A DNA stretch of 64,000 nt from Streptomyces sp. NBC_00236 (lineage in GTDB: Bacteria; Actinomycetota; Actinomycetes; Streptomycetales; Streptomycetaceae): contig NZ_CP108100.1 in assembly GCF_036195045.1 (NCBI RefSeq), forward strand, positions 992,001-1,056,000, in the 5' to 3' direction. The notes beneath the pieces were generated by a model. It was given only the letters and a program-made list of their open reading frames with translations, had not been told where the DNA came from and searched no databases. This document shows, in pieces, positions 55,809 to 64,000 of the stretch. The number at the start of each line of letters is the position of its first letter. Position 1 is the stretch's first letter. The translations under genes and the position numbers were made by a program.

Positions 55809-57937
55809 CCGTTCCCTCCGCTCATGAGCGGCGCCACGTCGTCGGGGGAGACCCGCACGGCGCCGTCGGCCCCGACGCCGACCCGGATCCGGGTGCCGGG
55901 CTCCGGTCGGTGCGCCAGCAGGTGCCCGACGACGGCCGACCGCACCAGCTCCAGCTCATTGCGGATCTGCCGCCCTCCGTACGCCTGATGCTCGGGGTCC
56001 GCCATCCGCTCCGTGATCCACGGATGCAGGCTGTCCTGGTCAGGAACCAGCTCCACGCGGTGACGTTCGCGGACGGACTCGGCGAGCTGTCGCAGCAGCC
56101 GGTCGGCGATCCGGACTACGTGCTCATGGCGCAGCATGTCGAAGACGACCACTCCGGGCTTGAGCCGGCCGTAGATCTCCGGTCTGCCGATCTGCCGGAA
56201 CTTCTCCTCAACCGCCCGGGTGAAGTGTGCCTCCAGCTGGGGGTACGAGAGCTCCTCACGCTCCTCCAGCAGGCTCCGTACCTGCTCCGCCCCCGTGTTG
56301 GAGGTGAAGATGATCAGGCACTGGGAGAAGTAGGCGGTCTGACCACGCCCGTCGGTGAGTCTGCCGTCCTCCAGGATCTGCAGGAACTTGTCCAGAACCT
56401 TGGGATGGGCCTTCTCGATCTCGTCGAAGAGCAGCACGCTGAACGGCCGTTCCTGGACCCGGCGTGTCAGTTCACCGCCCTGCTCGTGTCCGATGTAGCC
56501 GGGCGGCGCCCCGGCCAGCCGCTCGGCGGCGTGCTCCTGCTGGTACTCGCTCATGTCGAAGCGGGCGTACGCGCTCTGGTCGCCGAACATCAACTCGGCT
56601 ACGGCCTTGGCCAGTTCGGTCTTGCCGACGCCGGTCGGCCCCACGAAGAAGAAGGAGCCCCGAGGTCGAGCGACGCCCGAGCTGCCGAAATCGACTCCTA
56701 CGAATGCGGACTGGAGCGCCGACGCGACGGCGCGCACGGCCGTGGGCTGGCCGACCACCCGGGTACCGAGGACTTCGGCGGCGCCGGCGACGGTCTCCCG
56801 GTCGAGCTGGGTCCACGGGTCGACGCTCACGTTGAGCCGGTGCAGCTCCAGCAGCTTGTCCGGCTTCCGCACGGGCGCGTTGCGCAGCCACGAGGTCCTG
56901 GCAAGGGACTCGATGTCCCAGGCCGCCATGCCGTCGGTGGCTCCCACGAGGGCTTCCAGGTCGGCACGGGAGGAGTCCTGCGCCCCCTTGAAATCCTGCA
57001 GCAGCCAGGTGAGCCACAGCCGCCGCTCGCTCGGGTCGGGCGGGCCGATGTGCAGCGCGGCGATCCTCGGGTCCTCCAGGTGGAACCAGCCGGGCAGCCG
57101 CCCGACGTCACCGACCGCGCACAGCACCGCGTTGCGCGCGTGCGGAGCCGGGCCCGTGGCGGAGCGCGGAGTCACGGCGCCCGTCATCGCGGCCCGCAGC
57201 CGCAGATAGCCCAGGTGCGATTCGGGCTGCCCGGGCGGGAGCTGGTGGTCGACGTCCTCGAAGACGAAGGCGGTGGCCGCGTCGGGCGAGGCCGCCAGGC
57301 GTTGCACGGTGGCGACGACGTCCTCGAAGGCACGCGGCGGCCCCGACCGGCGAGGCGCCAACAGGCGCTCCCGGCCGCGGTCCCGCTCACCACCGCGTCG
57401 GCCACGAGCCGCCGTGTCCGAGCCGTCGTCGGGTGCCGCGTCGTCGCGTGCCCCGCCCCTCCGCGGTCCGTCCTCGCTGGGCCCTTCTCCGTCCCGGTGG
57501 CCCCGTGGCGGCCGGATCCCGGAACCTTCCGGCGCCGCTTCTCCGGCCCTGCCCCGACTCCCCGCCCCCTCCGCGGGACGCCCCTCGCGCAGCTGGTCGA
57601 AGCGCTCCGCGTGACCCGGCAGCGGAAAGGTGAGCCCGTCCACCGGGTCCCACCAGCCGACCACCTCCGCGCCACGGTCCTCAAGCAGTCCGGCGACCAC
57701 GTGGCGGAAGGAAGCCGGGCGGTCCGCGAACCACCAGCGGTCTCTGATCTGCCCGTTCAGGACCACTTGGCGCCCGCGCCGCAACTCCCAGCCCAGGGAC
57801 ACCGCCCACAAGGGCATCATGCCGTCCGCGGTGACCGGCTCCCCGTCCCGGGTGGATCCGTTTCCACGGGACGCGTTCGGGGAGCCTGCCGCGCCGCCGA
57901 CGCCGTTCTCGCGCTTGACCCAGCCGACCGTGCTCAC
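55805..57937 (-). CDS. ClpB-like AAA+ ATPase
   Basis: 710 residues. The N-terminal 240 residues contain a degenerate AAA-like region (VLNGQIRDRWWF, FVFEDVDHQLPPG) without a Walker A motif, interrupted by a low-complexity Gly/Arg insert (about 120-200). The C-terminal domain is a ClpB/ClpA D2-type ATPase: VVGQPTAVRAVASALQSAF, Walker A GPTGVGKT (433-440), Walker B VLLFDEIEK, pore-like GYIGHEQGG and sensor TSNTGAEQ. It should remodel proteins with ATP. The GTG at 57937 overlaps the previous stop (GTGA) and has GGAGGTGG upstream. Confidence 0.78.
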   Translation of the reverse strand: MSTVGWVKRENGVGGAAGSPNASRGNGSTRDGEPVTADGMMPLWAVSLGWELRRGRQVVLNGQIRDRWWFADRPASFRHVVAGLLEDRGAEVVGWWDPVDGLTFPLPGHAERFDQLREGRPAEGAGSRGRAGEAAPEGSGIRPPRGHRDGEGPSEDGPRRGGARDDAAPDDGSDTAARGRRGGERDRGRERLLAPRRSGPPRAFEDVVATVQRLAASPDAATAFVFEDVDHQLPPGQPESHLGYLRLRAAMTGAVTPRSATGPAPHARNAVLCAVGDVGRLPGWFHLEDPRIAALHIGPPDPSERRLWLTWLLQDFKGAQDSSRADLEALVGATDGMAAWDIESLARTSWLRNAPVRKPDKLLELHRLNVSVDPWTQLDRETVAGAAEVLGTRVVGQPTAVRAVASALQSAFVGVDFGSSGVARPRGSFFFVGPTGVGKTELAKAVAELMFGDQSAYARFDMSEYQQEHAAERLAGAPPGYIGHEQGGELTRRVQERPFSVLLFDEIEKAHPKVLDKFLQILEDGRLTDGRGQTAYFSQCLIIFTSNTGAEQVRSLLEEREELSYPQLEAHFTRAVEEKFRQIGRPEIYGRLKPGVVVFDMLRHEHVVRIADRLLRQLAESVRERHRVELVPDQDSLHPWITERMADPEHQAYGGRQIRNELELVRSAVVGHLLAHRPEPGTRIRVGVGADGAVRVSPDDVAPLMSGGNG

Positions 57938-59373
57938 CGGGTCCACCTCCACTCCCCCGCGCCGGGCACCTGCCTGGCCTGTCGCCCGGGCGGCTTGCCC
58001 TGCCAGGTGAGTTCACCGGGGACGAAGCCGTCCCGGACGACGATCGCCTCGTGCACCCGGTCCAGCAGGTCCTCGGTGCGGTCGCACACAGCGCCGTCCG
58101 GCTCCGGCCGGAGTGTCACATCGGGCTCGCCGTCGACCTGGTACACGAGGAGGGGGGTGCCGCCGCCGTCGGTCGTGATCGTGGTCCGGTACGTGGCCCC
58201 GCTCGGACGTTCGAAGCTGAGCAGCAGGCGCCCGTCCTGGTCGTCTCCGCCGGTGAAGGCGAAGCCCTCGCCGAGCATGGCGTCCTGCAGCGCCTGCGCG
58301 AGGTCCATCCGACGGATGTAGGCCAACTGCAGTTCGTCCAGACGGGCTTCGGCTCCGACGAGCATGTCCTCCAGCGCCGCGACCGCTGCCAGCGCCTCGG
58401 GCGGCGCGCCCGCCGCGAGTCGGTCCGTGACGGCGGCCAGCGCCGCCTCGATCCGATCGGCGAGTTCGCGGTCGGCGAGCTCCCGGGCCTCGTCCGCCGC
58501 CTCTTCCACGGCGCCCCGTACGACGCGCAGCCGGTCCTCCGCTTCGGTGAGCGTCGCCGCCAGGCGTTCCCGCTCCGCCTCCGACTCCGCCTGGCGGGCT
58601 GCCTCCTGGACGGCCGCGCGCTCCTGCGCCTCCCGCTCGGCCTCGAGCGCCCGCTCCGCGCGGCGGCGCTCCTCGGCGACCCGTTCCCCCGCCGTCGCGG
58701 CATGCCGGGCGAGCGCGTGCTCCACGGTGCCGAGCAACGCCCGGAACCGGGTCTCCGTGCCGGGCCTGGCCGCGGCGCGCAGCTCGCCGAGCAGGTCGAC
58801 GCAGTTCCGGTGCCCCTGCGGGTCCTGCGCCCTGGCGTCCGCCCCGATCCCGGCCAGCCGCGACTCGAGACCCGCCATGACGGTCTCCTGGTCGGCGTCC
58901 CGGCCGGGCGGCTCCCCGTCCCGGCCGAGTACGACGACCCGGCCGCGCAACTCCTCGATCGCCCCGCCCACGTCCTCCGCGCGGCCGACGCCGGCCTGGA
59001 GCTCTTCCAGCCGCCGCCGCAGGGCCCGCACCTCGGACTCCTCCGCACGAATCCGGTCAAGGAGTTCGCGTACCTCGGCCAGTCGACGCGCGTCGGCCGC
59101 GGCCTGCTCCTGGCGCACCTCGTGCGCGTGTGCCTGGTCGCGCGCGGCCCGGCGGTTCGCCAACCCGGCCTCCCGGCGCTCGGCCTCGGCCCTGGCCCGC
59201 TCCCGACGAGCCACCGTCTCCGCAGCCCGCCGGGCGGCTTGTTCGGCCCGCTCCTTGTCACGCTGTGCCCGTTGGCGCCGGCGCTGCGCCTCCCGGGCCC
59301 GGCGGCGTTGCGCCTCTAGCCGCGCGTACGCCGGCGCTACCGTGACGGTGCTGTACTTCGGTGATCCGCTCAT
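57934..59373 (-). CDS. Coiled-coil protein
   Basis: 479 residues. A long highly charged coiled coil (about 15-330, ARLEAQRRRAREAQRRRQRA and later EAEREAQERAAVQEAARQAE) ends in a globular C-terminal domain (about 350-479) with FAFTGGDDQDGRLLLSFERP and HEAIVVRDGFVPGELTWQG. It is found between the AAA+ and radical-SAM genes with 4-bp overlaps on both sides. Such coiled-coil partners probably scaffold the ATPase; the C-terminal domain is not recognised. Confidence 0.65.
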   Translation of the reverse strand: MSGSPKYSTVTVAPAYARLEAQRRRAREAQRRRQRAQRDKERAEQAARRAAETVARRERARAEAERREAGLANRRAARDQAHAHEVRQEQAAADARRLAEVRELLDRIRAEESEVRALRRRLEELQAGVGRAEDVGGAIEELRGRVVVLGRDGEPPGRDADQETVMAGLESRLAGIGADARAQDPQGHRNCVDLLGELRAAARPGTETRFRALLGTVEHALARHAATAGERVAEERRRAERALEAEREAQERAAVQEAARQAESEAERERLAATLTEAEDRLRVVRGAVEEAADEARELADRELADRIEAALAAVTDRLAAGAPPEALAAVAALEDMLVGAEARLDELQLAYIRRMDLAQALQDAMLGEGFAFTGGDDQDGRLLLSFERPSGATYRTTITTDGGGTPLLVYQVDGEPDVTLRPEPDGAVCDRTEDLLDRVHEAIVVRDGFVPGELTWQGKPPGRQARQVPGAGEWRWTR

Positions 59374-60017
59374 GCTTCCCTCCCAGCCTCGGCGCGCAGG
59401 ACGAACCCCCGAGCCGCGAGTCGTTCCTCGAGCCCTTCCCGGAAACCGGGAGTCGGTGGCACCCCGGCCCAGGACAGCGAGCCGTCGGCCTCCACGGTCA
59501 GTTCGACACCCGCGCTGGTGTCGGGCTCGGTGCCCACCTGTGCGTAGCGCTCGGTCAGGGCGACGAGGCGCTGGTTGGACGAGCCACGCCACCGCAGACC
59601 GTGCTGCGCGGAGGCCACGTACGGCCCGTCGACGAGCAGGTCGAGGCGCCGCAGCAGCCCGAGCCGTTCCGGGCCGCCGCGAAGCAGGGCCTCGTACCGG
59701 AATCCTGAGTACGCCATCGCCGTGAACCCCGGCCGCCGCGACCGTACGTGGTCGAGCAGTTCGGCCAGCGCCTCCGCCTGGCCGAAGGGCTCGCCACCGG
59801 AGAGGGTCACGCCCTCGATTTCGGACAACTCGCAGAGCCAGTCGGCCAGTTCGGTCACATCGTGCGTGGTGCCACCGTCGAAGGGCAGCGTCTCCGCCGC
59901 CACGCAGCCCCGGCAGCGCAGCGGGCAGCCCTGCACCCAGATAACCGCTCGGACCCCGGGCCCGAGGACCGTGCAGCGGTCGAGCGTGCGCGCCACCGAG
60001 AGCGTCACCTCTGCCAT
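59370..60017 (-). CDS. Single-domain radical-SAM protein (4Fe-4S, NrdG-like)
   Basis: 215 residues. The cluster motif CPLRCRGC (Cys31, Cys35, Cys38) is the CxxxCxxC of radical-SAM enzymes, followed by GVTLSGGEPFGQ, the SAM-binding GGE. The length suits an activase-like single-domain form such as NrdG/PflA. No glycyl-radical enzyme is in the window, so the target is probably a protein of this operon or an unknown small molecule. The ATG at 60017 overlaps the kinase-like gene by 13 bp. Confidence 0.75.
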   Translation of the reverse strand: MAEVTLSVARTLDRCTVLGPGVRAVIWVQGCPLRCRGCVAAETLPFDGGTTHDVTELADWLCELSEIEGVTLSGGEPFGQAEALAELLDHVRSRRPGFTAMAYSGFRYEALLRGGPERLGLLRRLDLLVDGPYVASAQHGLRWRGSSNQRLVALTERYAQVGTEPDTSAGVELTVEADGSLSWAGVPPTPGFREGLEERLAARGFVLRAEAGREA

Positions 60018-61138
60018 CCGACCCTCCCCTTCACATCGGTTGTGGCCTGCGGGCCCTTCGTGACCCCTGGGTCCGGCGTCGAGTCGTCCCGTAACGGCCG
60101 CGCGGCCGGTGCCGGATAGCCGTCCGCGCCGCTTTCGGCCAGGTCGCACCAGGGGCACCAGGGCCGCTCGGCGGTGTGCACGTGCAGCGGCCCGCGCCGG
60201 CAGGTCCTCAGACGGGCCGGGTCCACCTCCTCCGCCAGCGCCTGCGCCCAGGCCGACGCAGTGGGCCGTACTCCACCGAACGCCGCCCGGAAGAGGGCGG
60301 TGAGCCGGCGCGGGAGCAGGTCGACGGGTGGTGCGGAGCGGGGCAGGACCACCGAAGCCCGGTCGAGGAGGCGGCAGCGGCGGTGCAGGACGTTGTCGTC
60401 GTACGAGAGGTAGTCGCCGCCGGAGGCGGGATGCCCGGCGAACGGGTGGAGCCCGCACATCAGCAACTGGTGGACGAGGACGGCGAGGACGAACTCGTCG
60501 GACGCCCGGTCCGGCGCGGTGCCGGCCGGGGCCCCGATCCGTTCGGGCGCCGTGTGGCCCGGGCTGCCCATCCGCCCGGGGAACACCTCACCGCCGTCGG
60601 TGAACTGCCAGGAGTCCGCGTCCGCGATGCCGACCCTGCCGTACGCGTCGACCCAGAGGTTGTCCGGTTTCAGATCGCCCACCACATAGCCCTCGGCATG
60701 CAGGTCGGCAAGGAGACGGGCGAGCGACAGGGCGGCCGCGAGCCCGGTGGCCCAGGTCGCATGGGAGAGGAGCCTCTGGCGGACCTGCGGGGTCAGCAGG
60801 TGCGCGAACGGCTGGTGGGCGTGACGCATGTCGGTCATCACATAGCCGTCCACGCCCTCGGCGCCCGGGCCGCCGGCCCGGACCCCCGCCAGCGGCCAGG
60901 CGACCCGCGCGGGCGTCGCGGACAGCAGCCGGACGGCTCGCGGCTCGCGGCGCTGCCGTACCAGCCGCTCGATACGGCGCCGGTAGGCCGCCGGGTCGCG
61001 CGGGGCGGGGACCAGCTTGGCCACCAGAGGGCGCGCGTCGTCCACGGCGTAGACGATTCCCTCCGAACCCGCGCCGATCTGCTCGGTGAGGCGCCATGTG
61101 TGCCCACTGCCGGACACCACCGTGAGGGCCATCGTCAA
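60005..61138 (-). CDS. Serine/threonine kinase-like protein
   Basis: 377 residues with an N-terminal kinase fold: glycine loop GAGSEGIVYA (about 22), catalytic Lys41 in VAKLV, HAEGYVVGDLKPDN (Asp155, Asn160), and ADADS in place of DFG. The APE equivalent is TAPERIGAP. The C-terminal tail has CPWCDLA, a possible zinc site, and no PASTA domain or membrane helix. The ADADS form is common in the kinase branch paired with PP2C and vWA genes in operons of this type. The stop overlaps the next gene; ATGA links it with the phosphatase gene upstream. Confidence 0.72.
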   Translation of the reverse strand: MTMALTVVSGSGHTWRLTEQIGAGSEGIVYAVDDARPLVAKLVPAPRDPAAYRRRIERLVRQRREPRAVRLLSATPARVAWPLAGVRAGGPGAEGVDGYVMTDMRHAHQPFAHLLTPQVRQRLLSHATWATGLAAALSLARLLADLHAEGYVVGDLKPDNLWVDAYGRVGIADADSWQFTDGGEVFPGRMGSPGHTAPERIGAPAGTAPDRASDEFVLAVLVHQLLMCGLHPFAGHPASGGDYLSYDDNVLHRRCRLLDRASVVLPRSAPPVDLLPRRLTALFRAAFGGVRPTASAWAQALAEEVDPARLRTCRRGPLHVHTAERPWCPWCDLAESGADGYPAPAARPLRDDSTPDPGVTKGPQATTDVKGRVGWQR

Positions 61139-61938
61139 CTGCCCTCCGTCAGGGCACAGACCACGGTCAGGTCGTCGCCGGTCCGTGCGGCCCCGGGGCC
61201 GGAGAGCAGGGCCCGCAGGTCTGCGGCGTCCCCGCCGTTGGCACGGAGCGTCGCGGCGAGACCGCAGAAGAATTGCTCGGCGGGCAACGGGCCCGCATGG
61301 GGAGGAAGTTCATGTACGGAGGGGTGATCGAGGGTCAGGGCGGCGCAGCCGTCAGTGGCGAGCACGACCCCGCTGAGCCGCGGCTCCCACAGCGCGAACG
61401 ACCGTAATCGCAGACCGGCGCCGGGCGAGGAGAGGAAGACGGTCTCCGTCGCGCCGGGAGGGGGCGGTGGCAGGACGAGATGACACCGCTCGTCCGGTCC
61501 GGCGGGCTCGTGGGTGAGCACCGTGCCGAAGCAGTCGCCGACCGCGAGGAACGCCACCCAGGGCGGCCGTACCACGGCCGCGGCCAGTGTGGCGGCCAGC
61601 GCGCCCGCGTCGACCGGCTCCGACGGGCCGGCCACCGCCGACAGCACCCCCTCCACCGCCCTCCGGTACCCCTCGACCACCCGGGCGCCCGCCGTGGCGA
61701 TCCACCCCGTCCACGCCTCCGGGGCGTCCGCCGCATCCGGTACGTCCTGGGCCAGGATCCGGCACGCGGCGTCCACCGCGATGTGCGCGCCGAGCGCGCT
61801 GCGCTGTCGTCCGCCGGCGCCGTCCGCGACGGCGAGCACGGCCGCCGCGCCCAGGTCGACCACCTTGAAGGCGTCCTGGCAACCCTGGGCATGGGCCAGG
61901 TGCGCGGTCCCCTGGACGGCCGCCCCCGCCACGATCAT
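61135..61938 (-). CDS. PP2C-like protein phosphatase
   Basis: 267 residues with the PP2C pattern HAQGCQDAFK, AVLAVADGAGGRQRSALG, AVGDCFGTVLT, GVVLATDGCAALT and a C-terminal TGDDLTVVCAL. The metal-binding Asp residues of these motifs are present. It directly precedes the kinase gene with ATGA overlap, so the two probably set the phosphorylation state of the system's parts. Confidence 0.78.
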   Translation of the reverse strand: MIVAGAAVQGTAHLAHAQGCQDAFKVVDLGAAAVLAVADGAGGRQRSALGAHIAVDAACRILAQDVPDAADAPEAWTGWIATAGARVVEGYRRAVEGVLSAVAGPSEPVDAGALAATLAAAVVRPPWVAFLAVGDCFGTVLTHEPAGPDERCHLVLPPPPPGATETVFLSSPGAGLRLRSFALWEPRLSGVVLATDGCAALTLDHPSVHELPPHAGPLPAEQFFCGLAATLRANGGDAADLRALLSGPGAARTGDDLTVVCALTEGS

Positions 61939-62705
61939 TGGACCTTCTCCTCAAGGAGTCGCATGCGCCGCTGCCGCTCCACGCGGTCGGCCACCCTCCC
62001 GTGGATCTCGTCGGCGGCCTGACTCGCCCCGACCACGTCCGAGCTCTCGAACAGCAGGTCGAGGATCCGCCCGAAGTCCAGGCCCTCCAGCATCAGCGCT
62101 CCCTTGGGCGTCAGGACCCGCAGCAGCTCCAGATCCGCGCCACTCACGCCGATCGCCTGGAGCACACACTCGCCCCGCTCCTCGCCGCGTCGCACCATCT
62201 CCGCTGTACCGGCCAGAGCGGCGGGGTCCATCGCCTCCCCGTTCGCGTCGCTCGGCGCGCCGTCCGTCAGCACCCAGAGGAACGGCCTGCGCACCTGCAC
62301 CTGTTGTTCCTGCAAGGCCCGATGGCGCGAGCGCGCGAAGTCGAGCGCCGTCTCGACGGCGTCCGTCATCCGGGTGAGTCCGGATGCCTCCAGCCGGGGC
62401 GGGCGCATCCGGTCCACCGGTACGAAGAGCCGGTCCGGGGCGGCGTCCTCCACAGGCACCAGCCGGTCCCGGTCCGGGTCGAAGACCCTGACCCGCGAGT
62501 CGAAGGTGATCAGGCACACCTCCACCCGCGCGCGCAGCCTCGGTTCCGCCCGCACTCCATCGAACCAGCGGACCAGCGCCTCACCGAGCTCGTCGATCCG
62601 GGGGTTCCCGACCGGGCGCCCCATGGAGGCCGAGGTGTCGAGCAGCAGGACGACGGGCTGCCGCTCGTCGTACCCCTGCGCAAGCCCGAAGCCGTACTCA
62701 CTCAT
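61935..62705 (-). CDS. vWA-domain protein
   Basis: 256 residues. A complete metal-ion-dependent adhesion site is visible: LLDTSASMG (Asp23, Ser25, Ser27), a Thr in GLTRMTDAV and Asp in VLTDGAPSD. It is a cytoplasmic protein-binding module, typical of TerY or MoxR-associated operons. The ATG overlaps the small gene upstream by 8 bp, and its stop couples to the phosphatase gene. Confidence 0.82.
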   Translation of the reverse strand: MSEYGFGLAQGYDERQPVVLLLDTSASMGRPVGNPRIDELGEALVRWFDGVRAEPRLRARVEVCLITFDSRVRVFDPDRDRLVPVEDAAPDRLFVPVDRMRPPRLEASGLTRMTDAVETALDFARSRHRALQEQQVQVRRPFLWVLTDGAPSDANGEAMDPAALAGTAEMVRRGEERGECVLQAIGVSGADLELLRVLTPKGALMLEGLDFGRILDLLFESSDVVGASQAADEIHGRVADRVERQRRMRLLEEKVQ

Positions 62706-62928
62706 CTCCGACCGCCCCGCCCTCGTCCGTCCGGCCCGCCGCGTGGGCGAGGCGCCGTTGCCGCTCGGGGTCGTAGCGCACGACGACCTCCGTACCCGGC
62801 GCCATCCCGGGAGAGTCCGGGAGCATGCGCAGCAGCACCCCTTCGACCAGAACGTACGCGTCGGGAGCCGGCCAGGTGATGACCCGGCCCGGCGCCCCGT
62901 GACCCCACTGTTCCATCGCGCCACTCAT
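62698..62928 (-). CDS. Small hypothetical protein of the conflict operon
   Basis: 76 residues starting MSGAMEQWGHGAPG; a second ATG at 62916 is an alternative start. The part RVITWPAPDAYVLVEGVLLRMLPDSPGMAPGTEVVVRYD looks like a small beta fold. No family is recognised. It is the first gene of the overlapping run; 172 bp separate it from the macro-domain gene, so an internal promoter is possible there. Confidence 0.55.
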   Translation of the reverse strand: MSGAMEQWGHGAPGRVITWPAPDAYVLVEGVLLRMLPDSPGMAPGTEVVVRYDPERQRRLAHAAGRTDEGGAVGDE

Positions 62929-63100
62929 GGGCCCACGCTAAGTGCTGCGACATCAACTTCGGCTGCACGGGCAGAGATTACCCACACGAAGATCCCCCCG
63001 ATTCCCTGCCGCCGTTTTCCGCTTCCCGGCATCCCATGTGCCGCCCCGTGCACTGTCGCGCGCCCTGGTGCGCCCTGGTGCGCCCTTCCATTGCACCGGA

Positions 63101-64000
63101 TCAGCCGGTCGCCCTCCGGGCGTGCTCCGGGCGAATTCCGGCCGGGATACGTTCCACCAGCCCCGCCGCCTCGGGCGTGCGCACCACGAAGTGGACGTCC
63201 CAGCTCGCCCCGCGCGCCAACTCCGCGTCCACAGCCGCCCATACGGCGCCCAGGCTGACTTCGTACGAGAGTCCGCCACGGCCCGAGCCGAGCAGCGGGA
63301 AGCACACCGAACGCAGCGCCGGCACGTGGCGCTCGTGTTCCTCGGCGAGCACTGCCAGCGCCCGGGACACCGCCCGGGTGACGTCGGCCGGCAGCACGTC
63401 GTAGTCGTTGGTCCCGGCCCGGGGTACGGCGATGGCCGCGTGGTAGACCCGCCGGATGCCCTGAGCGGCAAGTGCTCCTGCCCCGGTGGCCGCCACCGTG
63501 CCCGCTCGCACCGCCCGCCCCGAAGTGCCGTGCCGCGCGGCCCACTCGCGCAGCTCCGCCGGGAGCGGGTCCGCCAGCACCTCTCCGGTGACGCCGTGCA
63601 CGGCCGCGGCACGACGCAGTGACGCGGCGACGGAGGACTTGTACGCCTCGGGCAGCGCGAAGTACACGTTGGAGGGGCAGACGACCACGTCCACGTCACG
63701 GAGCAGGTCCACCGGGTGCATGTGCAGGGTGAGCCGGACGGGCCGGCCCGCGGCCCGGACGTCCACGACCCGATGGGTGCCCACCCCGCCGGTGGTGCTC
63801 CCGTCCCCGGCGGCAACGCCGAGATCCGCTCCCGCCGCGTCCACGGTCAGCCGCACAATGTGCTCGGCGACCTGACCGAGGACCATCACCTCCTGGTCCT
63901 TGCGGAACCGCTCGACGCTCACGCCGTAGACCGAGGCCGCCCTGGCCCGGCGGGAGGACGCCGGCCAGTCCCGGGTCCCCTGCGCCAGTCCCAGGGTGTA
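63101..64000 (-). CDS. Macro-domain protein, 5' end cut by window edge
   Basis: The visible 299 residues read through to the right edge without a stop. A first ATG-like GTG at 63922 is internal to a coherent sequence (RAASVYGVSVERFRKDQEVMVLGQVAEHIVRL), so the gene continues beyond 64000. The C-terminal half is a macro domain: VVVCPSNVYFALPEAYKSS, then AGTVAATGAGALAAQGIRRVYHA and FPLLGSGRGGL, which forms the ADP-ribose-binding loop. It probably binds or removes ADP-ribose on a protein of the system. The operon may begin further right. Confidence 0.72.
   Translation of the reverse strand, partial: YTLGLAQGTRDWPASSRRARAASVYGVSVERFRKDQEVMVLGQVAEHIVRLTVDAAGADLGVAAGDGSTTGGVGTHRVVDVRAAGRPVRLTLHMHPVDLLRDVDVVVCPSNVYFALPEAYKSSVAASLRRAAAVHGVTGEVLADPLPAELREWAARHGTSGRAVRAGTVAATGAGALAAQGIRRVYHAAIAVPRAGTNDYDVLPADVTRAVSRALAVLAEEHERHVPALRSVCFPLLGSGRGGLSYEVSLGAVWAAVDAELARGASWDVHFVVRTPEAAGLVERIPAGIRPEHARRATG

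Noticed and set aside
55910-58321. 803-codon plus-strand open frame
   Set aside because: It is antisense to the AAA+ gene; no motif and unlikely residues.
63101-63922. Macro-domain gene taken as complete from the first GTG
   Set aside because: The frame upstream to 64000 encodes sequence continuous with the domain, so the gene is partial.

Overview
The window is high-GC actinobacterial DNA, almost certainly a Streptomyces chromosome. The codon use is extreme GC3. There are GTG and TTG starts, a four-gene conservon (cvnABCD), rbpA with a sigma-R type promoter, a chitinase with a DasR-like promoter, and a Ppm-type mannosyltransferase. From memory, the order GDPD-MFS-rbpA-fxsA-ppm-amidohydrolase-Lrp-acyl-CoA dehydrogenase-chitinase matches the SCO1419-SCO1429 neighbourhood of S. 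coelicolor. No rRNA, tRNA or CRISPR array was seen.

Layout. Positions 1-9.9 kb are metabolic: acetoacetate-CoA ligase (cut by the left edge), a GH31 glycosidase, a zinc-ribbon Nudix hydrolase, a VanX-like dipeptidase, a DUF962 membrane protein, a DUF35/thiolase pair behind a 17-bp palindrome, and glpF-glpK. From 9.9-15.2 kb lie a conservon (Ras-like GTPase, DUF742, roadblock, NIT/HAMP sensor kinase) and a small membrane protein. From 15.3-22.8 kb is a kleisin / winged-helix / 1,602-residue SMC-like ATPase cassette of the MukBEF-Mks-Jet superfamily. It has no nuclease partner and carries Asn where the Walker B Glu is expected. From 22.9-31 kb are a fused 5-oxoprolinase/hydantoinase, HEAT and ankyrin proteins, and a small membrane protein followed by an FtsK/Tra-like protein with a degenerate P-loop. 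From 31-46.6 kb is the conserved core: a MocR/YczE pair, GDPD, MFS, rbpA, fxsA, ppm, an amidohydrolase, Lrp, an acyl-CoA dehydrogenase, a chitinase, and a PadR module.

From 46.8 kb to the right edge lies the most striking locus. It is a minus-strand, translationally coupled operon that fits the predicted GTPase-centred, NTP-dependent conflict systems known from comparative genomics. In transcription order it has a macro-domain protein (partial), a small protein, a vWA protein, a PP2C-like phosphatase, a Ser/Thr kinase-like protein, a single-domain radical-SAM protein, a coiled-coil protein, a ClpB-like AAA+ protein, an Hsp70-like protein, a zinc-ribbon GTPase, a GAP1-like protein and a second zinc-ribbon membrane GTPase. 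Kinase, phosphatase, vWA and the chaperone-like ATPases look like the sensing and regulatory layer around the two GTPases.

The GAP1-like gene is broken by an IS5-type element. A 1,815-bp unit (48522-50336) with 24-bp inverted ends, a two-frame transposase and a passenger gene sits inside it between two TA dinucleotides. Removing the unit and one TA rejoins the frame exactly and gives an 831-residue protein ending 6 bp before the next gene. In this isolate the system therefore appears to be a recently inactivated or altered copy.
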